Source: Caldilineaceae bacterium (GTDB lineage Bacteria; Chloroflexota; Anaerolineae; Caldilineales; Caldilineaceae). Taken from it: a DNA stretch of 26,783 nt. The DNA is taken from contig JACSRH010000236.1 of assembly GCA_014879855.1 (NCBI GenBank), positions 1 to 26,783 of the forward strand, in the 5' to 3' direction. Made by a program: the position numbers and the translations under genes. The notes under the pieces were generated by a model. That model ran no database searches. It was not told the DNA's origin and was given only the letters and a program-made list of their open reading frames with translations. Positions 18,720-26,783 of the stretch are shown piece by piece. Position 1 is the stretch's first letter. Each line of letters begins with the position of its first letter.

Positions 18720-19184
18720 GTGCCAGCCCACAGAGAATCCATGGAGAACTTAGACAAGCGCTCAGTCTCTGTGCGTCTGCTGATCGTCTGCGACCAGCCA
18801 CGCGTCCGGCAGAGTTTGGAAGCGTGGCTCACGGCGCTGTGCTGGAGTACAGAGGATGGCGCCACGCTGGCAATCCAATTCGTCGGCGAAGCGGCTGATA
18901 GTCAGCAAGTGGTGGAACAGATACAGGCGCTTCATCCAGATGTGGTAATGCTGGACCTGCCTACTCAAGCTTCTGTGCATCGGGGACTGCGGTCGAAGGC
19001 GACGCTGGATGGTTTGGATACGATTCGAACGATCAAACGCCGGTGGCCGGACGTCAGGGTTGTGGTGCTTACGATGTATGCCACCGATCGCGCCGCCATC
19101 CTGTTGGCCGGCGCCGACGCCTTTTTGCTCAAAGGATGCTCCACCCGTGACCTGCTTGATGCTGTGCTGCCTGTAGCGCATTGA
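18720..19184 (+). CDS. Degenerate stand-alone receiver domain protein
   Basis: Protein of 154 aa similar to the receiver half of NarL-type regulators: RLLIVCDQPRVRQSLEAWL at the N-terminus, phospho-acceptor Asp in DVVMLDLP, Thr in VVVLTMYA and Lys in FLLKGCSTRDLLDAV. The usual acidic pair (normally DD) reads CD, so one magnesium ligand is Cys. The protein stops just after the last receiver helix with no DNA-binding domain. An insertion of about 15 residues (TQASVHRGLRSKATLDG) follows the phospho-Asp. The listed start is GTG at 18720; ATG at 18741 is equally possible, and neither has a strong ribosome site. It may be a phosphate sink or a truncated regulator. Confidence 0.75.
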   Translation: MPAHRESMENLDKRSVSVRLLIVCDQPRVRQSLEAWLTALCWSTEDGATLAIQFVGEAADSQQVVEQIQALHPDVVMLDLPTQASVHRGLRSKATLDGLDTIRTIKRRWPDVRVVVLTMYATDRAAILLAGADAFLLKGCSTRDLLDAVLPVAH

Positions 19185-19371
19185 AATTGCGCCAGCCAAC
19201 TCGTCTGTCCTTACTGGACGTTCCCCTGGCGGCAGTCGTTCAGGCGCCGCCCGATAGGCTTAGCCCACATCCGCATCCTCCTCCTCAAACGCTGGCTCAG
19301 TACCGGGCGTCAATCAGCAGCGGATGCGGTGTGGGTGCAGATGCTCTTTTCCGGTTGGTGACTGGTCAATC

Positions 19372-19427
19372 CTGTCGGTTGGCTCGCCGACGCCCAATGT
19401 TCGGGCGTCGGCGAGCCAACCAGACAG
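19372..19427. terminator. Long hairpin between convergent genes
   Basis: A perfect 19-bp inverted repeat (19377-19395 and 19403-19421; arm GGTTGGCTCGCCGACGCCC) has a seven-base loop, and it extends on both sides by CTGTC/GACAG with one bulged base. It lies between the 3' ends of the receiver gene (plus) and the binding-protein gene (minus), where a two-way terminator would be expected. There is no T-run on either side, so the mechanism is uncertain. Confidence 0.65.
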
Positions 19428-19444
19428 TGACGATTGGCAGACAA

Positions 19445-21259
<1,815 letters not shown>

Positions 21260-21356
21260 ACAATCTCTCCTTACATCTGAAGATTAAAACGGCAAAACAG
21301 CACCATCGGGTTACCACGTGGACAGGAATCTTCGTCGATTCATCTCCTTTCCAGCC

Positions 21357-21539
21357 TCAGCGCTGGCTCCTGCGGATGATAATCACCATCGCAACGGTAA
21401 AGACAATACCGATCAACACCGTGAACAGTGTGATGACATACTCGGCTGTGCCCGGTTGCACGACAAAGAGGAGGGGAATCCCTCCTATCAGTAACAGGCA
21501 ACCGATGAGGATTCCGGCGCGGCCAATCTCACGGTTCAT
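21357..21539 (-). CDS. Small two-helix membrane protein in the ABC operon
   Basis: Protein of 60 aa with two hydrophobic helices (about 8-27 and 33-54) joined by a short QPGTAEY loop and ending in IIIRRSQR. It starts three bases after the stop codon of the ATPase gene, so translation is probably coupled; there is no ribosome site of its own. No known domain is recognised. Its fixed place between ATPase and binding protein suggests an accessory subunit, but that is inference. Confidence 0.72.
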   Translation of the reverse strand: MNREIGRAGILIGCLLLIGGIPLLFVVQPGTAEYVITLFTVLIGIVFTVAMVIIIRRSQR

Positions 21540-21542
21540 GGG

Positions 21543-22538
21543 CTAGACCAACAAAGATATGTGCTCCAACTTGCGCACGGGGCAGGCCACCCGGCCACCC
21601 TCCGCAACCGGTTCGAGCGGCGGCGCCGCGACATCACACTGGCCGGGCACAAAGTAGGGACAGCGCGGATGAAAGGTGCAGCCTGGCGGCAGCGCGAGCA
21701 GGCTGGGAATCTCTGCGCCGCGCAGTTCGATCTGCCGCTTGTGATGCGCCAGTTCTGGATCGGCTTCGGGTACGGCGGAGAGCAACGCCTGGGTGTAAGG
21801 GTGGCGCGCATCGGTAATCAGCCGCTGCGTCGGGCCATCTTCCACAACGCGCCCCAGATACATTACCGTGATGCGCCCTTCCCACGCAAAGTACTTCGCC
21901 AGCGCCAAGTCGTGCGTAATAAACAAGAAGGTAACGTCGAACTCTTGCTTCAGCCGCGCGAGCATGGTGAGAATGCTGACGCGAATTGACACATCGACCA
22001 TCGAAACCGCCTCATCGGCGACAATAAATTTGGGATCCACGGTCAGCGCCCGGGCCACGGCCACGCGCTGGCGCTGGCCGCCGCTCAATTGATGCGGATA
22101 TTTGTCGATGATATCGCGCGCCGGCGTCAGATCGACCACTTCGAGCAACGCCAGCGCGCGGCCTTCAGCGTCGCCGCGCTTCTTGACCTTGTTGTGGCGC
22201 AGTAACGGTGCGGTGATGATCTCACGGATCGTCTGCGTTGGGTTCAGCGACGAATAGGGATCCTGGTGAATGATCTGCACCGACTGACGGTAGCGGCGGA
22301 ACGCCGTGCTGTCCAGCTTGCTGATGCTCTTGCCCTCGAAGAGCACTTCGCCCGCGGTCGGGTCAAGCAAACCGGCGACCATGCGTCCGGTTGTGCTTTT
22401 GCCACAGCCGCTCTCGCCCACGAGACAGACCGTCTCGCCCGGTTCGATCGCAAACGAGACGGCATCGACGGCAGTCACGGTTTCCTTGCCTTTGCCAAAG
22501 CGTTTGGTCAGGTTGCGGAGTTCGATGATGGGCGCCAT
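21543..22538 (-). CDS. ABC transporter ATP-binding protein (DppF/OppF-like)
   Basis: ATPase subunit of 331 aa. Walker A GESGCGKST is at residues 41-49, the Q-loop in IIHQDPYSSLNP, the signature LSGGQRQRV, the Walker B/D-loop in IVADEAVSMVDVS, and the switch His in FITHDLA. The C-terminal extension with CTFHPRCPYFVPGQC is the Cys-rich tail of the oligopeptide/oligosaccharide type. Walker B here is DEAVSMVD instead of the usual DEPVSALD. As far as I recall, SM(I/V)D variants are common among Opp-type oligosaccharide importers such as those of Thermotoga. The ATG overlaps the previous stop by one base (TGATG). A frame extension to 22718 lies inside the neighbour gene and is not used. Confidence 0.95.
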   Translation of the reverse strand: MAPIIELRNLTKRFGKGKETVTAVDAVSFAIEPGETVCLVGESGCGKSTTGRMVAGLLDPTAGEVLFEGKSISKLDSTAFRRYRQSVQIIHQDPYSSLNPTQTIREIITAPLLRHNKVKKRGDAEGRALALLEVVDLTPARDIIDKYPHQLSGGQRQRVAVARALTVDPKFIVADEAVSMVDVSIRVSILTMLARLKQEFDVTFLFITHDLALAKYFAWEGRITVMYLGRVVEDGPTQRLITDARHPYTQALLSAVPEADPELAHHKRQIELRGAEIPSLLALPPGCTFHPRCPYFVPGQCDVAAPPLEPVAEGGRVACPVRKLEHISLLV

Positions 22539-23641
22539 CAGGCAGCCTCCGCCAAAATGATGCTTGGATCGAGCACGTTCAGTGCGCCGCGATGTAATGG
22601 ATTCAGTTTTAGCTCTTCCTCCACTGCACGCCAGTTCCAACACGCCGCGGTGTGATTGAGACCCACTGTCTCCAATTCTGGCTCCTCCTGGATGCAGCGG
22701 TCGGTGGCAAAGCTGCAACGCTCATGGAACTTGCAGCCCGACGGCAGGTTGATCAGGTCAGGGGGCGAGCCGGGGATCGAGAACAATTGCTCGAAGCCGC
22801 CGCTCACCGTCGGCACCGCGCGGATCAATCCCAGCGTGTACGGGTGGCGCGGCCGGTAGAAAATGTCATCCGACGTGCCAAGCTCGACGATACGGCCAGC
22901 GTACATCGTCGCTACGCGGTCGGCGAGTTCGGCGGCAATCGCCAGATCATGGGAGATGAAGATCATTGTAAAATGCTGATCTTCTTTCAACTGGCGCAGC
23001 AGCTTGATGATCGTACGCTGGGTGATAATGTCGAGCGCGGTCGTTGGTTCGTCCAGGATCAGCACCTGCGGGTTGAGCAACAGCGACAAAGCCAGCAGCA
23101 CACGCTGGCGCATCCCGCCGCTTAACTCATGGGGATAGGCGTCGATCACACGTTTGGGATCAAGCTGCACGAACTGCAACAGTTCCACCAGGCGTGCGAG
23201 CACGGCCCGCTTGTCGTGCCAACCGTGCGCTTTGGCGGTGTCGAACGTCTGATTCCAGACCGTGAGCACCGGGTTGAAGGCGTTGAGCGCGGCTTGAAAG
23301 ACCATCGCACAGTCGCTCCAGCGGAACTCGCGCATTTCGTTCGGCGTCAGCTTCAGCACATCGACCTCGCGTTCGTCGCGGCGATAGATGATCACGCCCG
23401 GCGAAACCTGCGCAGTTTCCGGCAACAGCCGCACGATGGCCAATCCGAGCGTCGACTTGCCGGAGCCACTCTCCCCGATCAAGGCCAGACTCTCGCCCGC
23501 GCGCAGGTCGACCGTAACGCCGCGCACTGCCTGCACTTTGCCGCGCCGGGTGGCATAGCCCACGTGGACGTTGTCGAGCGACAGCGGCGGCTTGCCGGTA
23601 GAGTTATCTTCAGTCCGCCAATCGAGTTGATTTTGGGCCAT
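22538..23641 (-). CDS. ABC transporter ATP-binding protein (DppD/OppD-like)
   Basis: ATPase subunit of 367 aa, partner of the DppF-like protein. Walker A GESGSGKST is at residues 56-64, the signature LSGGMRQRV, Walker B LILDEPTTALD and the switch His in FISHDLA. The Q-loop region reads VFQAALNAFNPVLT rather than FQDPMTSLNPV. The C-terminal Cys-rich tail CKFHERCSFATDRC is present. The frame is open to 23692, but those residues come from a perfect palindrome; the ATG at 23641 has GAGG eleven bases upstream and starts MAQNQLDW. An alternative ATG at 23659 has no ribosome site. It ends by overlapping the next ATPase start. Confidence 0.95.
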   Translation of the reverse strand: MAQNQLDWRTEDNSTGKPPLSLDNVHVGYATRRGKVQAVRGVTVDLRAGESLALIGESGSGKSTLGLAIVRLLPETAQVSPGVIIYRRDEREVDVLKLTPNEMREFRWSDCAMVFQAALNAFNPVLTVWNQTFDTAKAHGWHDKRAVLARLVELLQFVQLDPKRVIDAYPHELSGGMRQRVLLALSLLLNPQVLILDEPTTALDIITQRTIIKLLRQLKEDQHFTMIFISHDLAIAAELADRVATMYAGRIVELGTSDDIFYRPRHPYTLGLIRAVPTVSGGFEQLFSIPGSPPDLINLPSGCKFHERCSFATDRCIQEEPELETVGLNHTAACWNWRAVEEELKLNPLHRGALNVLDPSIILAEAA

Positions 23642-23664
23642 AACTTGGTTGGTCCTCATAAGGC

Positions 23665-23690
23665 GCCAGTCGCTTGTACAAGCGACTGGC
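23665..23690. repeat. Perfect 26-bp palindrome in the ABC operon
   Basis: GCCAGTCGCTTGT followed directly by its reverse complement ACAAGCGACTGGC, with no central spacer. It lies between the second permease gene and the first ATPase gene, 24 bp before the ATPase start codon. As RNA it would form a strong hairpin that could protect the upstream message or reduce downstream expression. There is no T-run. Confidence 0.93.
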
Positions 23691-23693
23691 ATC

Positions 23694-23735
23694 GCATTGA
23701 TGTCACCGCATTGATGTCACCGCATTAATATCACC
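23694..23735. repeat. 14-bp tandem repeat, three copies
   Basis: GCATTGATGTCACC occurs at 23694-23707 and 23708-23721; a third copy with two changes is at 23722-23735. It directly abuts the 26-bp palindrome and ends ten bases before the permease stop codon. Confidence 0.93.
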
Positions 23736-23744
23736 GGGCTGCTG

Positions 23745-24620
<876 letters not shown>

Positions 24621-24675
24621 TGTCTGCTCCACTTTAGCGTGTTTCGAAAACCACCATTGGTCAGTCTGCCAACCT

Positions 24676-25755
24676 TCATCCAACCTTGATGCGCGGGTCA
24701 AGCCAGCCGTAGAGAAAATCGGCCAATAGATTCGCCAGAATGACCGACACTGTGATCACCAGGAAGATGCCCTGCATGACCGGATAGTCGCGCTGCGAGA
24801 TGGCCACATTGAGTTGATAGCCAATGCCTTGATAGAGAAAGATGGTTTCAATCAAAAATGAGCCGCCAACGACAAAACCGATAGCAATCGCCAACTGTGT
24901 AAAGAGCGGCAGCGCTGCGTTACGGCCGACATAAGCGGTGGTGATGCGCCAATCCGTCAGACCGCGCGCCCGCGCCACCGTGACGAAGTCCTCGCCCAAC
25001 GTGCCCACTGTGCTGCCCTTCATGCTCAGCATCCATGTGCCGATGGTCGTCAACACATAGGTCGAGATCGGCAGGAACGCATGAAAAAGCGCATCGCCCA
25101 GAAAGGCCAGTGAAAACGAAGGCGTGACGCCCGGCGACATTGTCCCGCGCATCTGGGCAATGGGCAGGATCTTCCACTGCACACCCAGCCACACCACCAG
25201 CAAAATGCCGATCAAGTAATTCGGGATCGAGCTGACAACCGAGGCGAAAATAGTCAGCGAATGATCCAGAAATCCTTCGCGACGATAGGCCATCATCAGC
25301 CCCAGCAAGATGCCAAAGGTGAAACTGAAGATCAGACCAATGCCCACACTAAAAATTGTCCACGGCAGAAAGCGGGCAATAATCGCAGTGACCGGCGTAC
25401 CCGGCGAGGTGATCGAAACCCCCAGGTTCAAATGCAGCAGGTTCCAGAGATAGTCTCCATACTGCTGCCAAAGTGGCGCATCCAGGTTGATGGCAAAGAG
25501 AGCAGCCGCCTGTGTGCGGGCGTTTTCATAGTCCATTCCCTGCGTTTCGATCAGGCGGGCAATATATTGCTCCACGGGGTTGCCCGGCAACAAACGGATG
25601 AGGAAGAAAATAATGGTGCTGACCACCCAGATGGTGAACAACGCTTTGCCCAAGCGCCGAACGTAGAAGTTCTGCGTGAGGCGGCTCAAGAGATTGGGGG
25701 ATCGATTGAGTTGCTCACTCCCCAGGCTTTCTGGAACAGTCGCGGTTGTCGTCAT
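24676..25755 (-). CDS. ABC transporter permease (DppB/OppB-like)
   Basis: Inner-membrane subunit of 359 aa, first gene of the operon. The N-terminal helix is followed by IRLLPGNPVEQYIAR, the family RLxPGxP motif. The EAA loop appears as DFVTVARARGLTDWRITTAY, followed by VGRNAALP. Helices and the C-terminal WLDPRIK ending are typical. About 30 hydrophilic residues precede the first helix, longer than usual. There is no clear ribosome site before the ATG at 25755. A possible promoter lies at 25928-25957, about 170 bp upstream. Confidence 0.95.
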   Translation of the reverse strand: MTTTATVPESLGSEQLNRSPNLLSRLTQNFYVRRLGKALFTIWVVSTIIFFLIRLLPGNPVEQYIARLIETQGMDYENARTQAAALFAINLDAPLWQQYGDYLWNLLHLNLGVSITSPGTPVTAIIARFLPWTIFSVGIGLIFSFTFGILLGLMMAYRREGFLDHSLTIFASVVSSIPNYLIGILLVVWLGVQWKILPIAQMRGTMSPGVTPSFSLAFLGDALFHAFLPISTYVLTTIGTWMLSMKGSTVGTLGEDFVTVARARGLTDWRITTAYVGRNAALPLFTQLAIAIGFVVGGSFLIETIFLYQGIGYQLNVAISQRDYPVMQGIFLVITVSVILANLLADFLYGWLDPRIKVG

Positions 25756-26012
25756 AGAATTTGGTTTCGTCGGCTAGGTCGGGTTCGACAGACAAAAAGG
25801 TGTAAGTAATTCGAGAGTGGTACATACCAGCATAGGCCGCATTCAAAAGAAGAACTCTAAAACAATTGACAGAGGGTGCCGTTGCCGATGTATAGTTCTG
25901 AATTGTTACTGTCTGCTGATGAAAAACAGAGTAACATAGACTTTCGATCCCTGTCAATTCAGTTTTTTGCAGAACGATTCTATTTTCGCAAGCAGCCAAA
26001 GTCAGCTTCAAT
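25756..26012. other. AT-richer divergent intergenic region
   Basis: No gene is seen between the start of the ABC operon and the rnpB promoter. The stretch is clearly more AT-rich than the rest of the window and contains several TTGACA-like words on both strands, fitting a divergent promoter region. A 127-codon minus-strand frame across it has no recognisable features. Confidence 0.7.
25928..25957 (-). promoter_or_regulatory. Possible promoter of the ABC operon
   Basis: On the minus strand there is TTGACA (25957-25952), an 18-base spacer, and TACTCT (25933-25928). The -35 box is perfect and the -10 box matches three of six positions. It lies about 170 bp upstream of the first permease gene. 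Confidence 0.45.
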
Positions 26013-26041
26013 TTGACAAAATACGCTGAGAATAGTATAAA
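26013..26041 (+). promoter_or_regulatory. Sigma70-type promoter of rnpB
   Basis: TTGACA (26013-26018), a 17-base spacer, and TATAAA (26036-26041), predicting a start near 26048. It is the strongest promoter-like sequence in the window and lies about 50 bp upstream of the first RNase P RNA helix. Confidence 0.82.
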
Positions 26042-26096
26042 AGAGAATTGCGCTCGGCAAAGTAGCCGAAACCGCAGGGGATGCAACTTGACAACC

Positions 26097-26560
<464 letters not shown>

Positions 26561-26562
<2 letters not shown>

Positions 26563-26589
26563 GCATCAATGATTTGCCTGTTGTATACT
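26561..26589 (+). promoter_or_regulatory. Promoter of the tRNA genes
   Basis: TTGCAT (26561-26566), a 17-base spacer, and TATACT (26584-26589), about 24 bp upstream of tRNA-Leu. The -35 box overlaps the last bases of rnpB. Confidence 0.65.
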
Positions 26590-26612
26590 CCAGAAAGTTC
26601 TGCGGAAGGCGC

Positions 26613-26699
<87 letters not shown>

Positions 26700-26714
26700 A
26701 TGTGGCCGGTTCAG

Positions 26715-26783
<69 letters not shown>

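Noticed and set aside
18655..18720. MGNSQGV fragment resembling AbrB/MazE-type antitoxins
   Set aside because: Only about seven residues fit, with no toxin gene or further antitoxin sequence around; probably chance.

Overview
The window looks like a piece of a high-GC bacterial chromosome, most probably from the phylum Chloroflexota (Caldilinea/Anaerolineae-like). This is inferred from the gene style: several Gfo/Idh/MocA oxidoreductases, an oligosaccharide/peptide-type ABC operon, a T-box in front of valS, a 7TM-PAS-GGDEF protein and a GAF/NarL two-component pair. No marker gene proves it. Coding density is high, but the intergenic gaps are unusually rich in short tandem repeats, perfect palindromes and hairpin tracts.

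Layout. 1-3190: valS (minus) with a complete upstream regulatory unit of sigma70 promoter, T-box leader and terminator; a 13-bp tandem repeat has grown out of its 3' end. 3217-7115: minus-strand genes for a xylose-isomerase-like TIM-barrel protein, MsrA, a BadF-type amino-sugar kinase and anhydro-N-acetylmuramate kinase (AnmK), suggesting amino-sugar or cell-wall recycling. 7191-8810: a lone plus-strand diguanylate cyclase whose 3' end overlaps the next gene tail to tail. 8764-13874: three Gfo/Idh/MocA dehydrogenases and an MFS transporter, probably a sugar uptake and oxidation locus. It is interrupted at 12235-12692 by a small cassette: a shortened GxxExxY-family ORF between two 77-bp palindromic direct repeats.

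14055-19184 is a plus-strand signalling and stress island. A GAF histidine kinase and NarL-type regulator overlap by 4 bp and end in a terminator. They are followed by a 78-aa protein made of 11-residue LEA-like repeats, a 100-aa unknown protein, a frameshifted bacterioferritin remnant, a YtxH-like membrane protein, a GlsB/YeaQ-type membrane protein, a second 11-residue-repeat protein and a degenerate stand-alone receiver domain.

19445-25755 is a minus-strand ABC operon (two permeases, two ATPases, a 60-aa membrane protein, a lipoprotein binding protein). Sequence variants in the ATPases hint at oligosaccharides rather than peptides. 25756-26783 holds back-to-back promoters, the RNase P RNA gene rnpB with an unusual but base-paired P4 helix, tRNA-Leu(UAG), and tRNA-Ala(UGC) cut by the window edge.

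The best candidates for something undescribed are the 11-residue-repeat stress island, the GxxExxY/77-bp palindrome cassette, the altered P4 helix of rnpB, and the recurrent 13-14 bp tandem repeats in the gaps.
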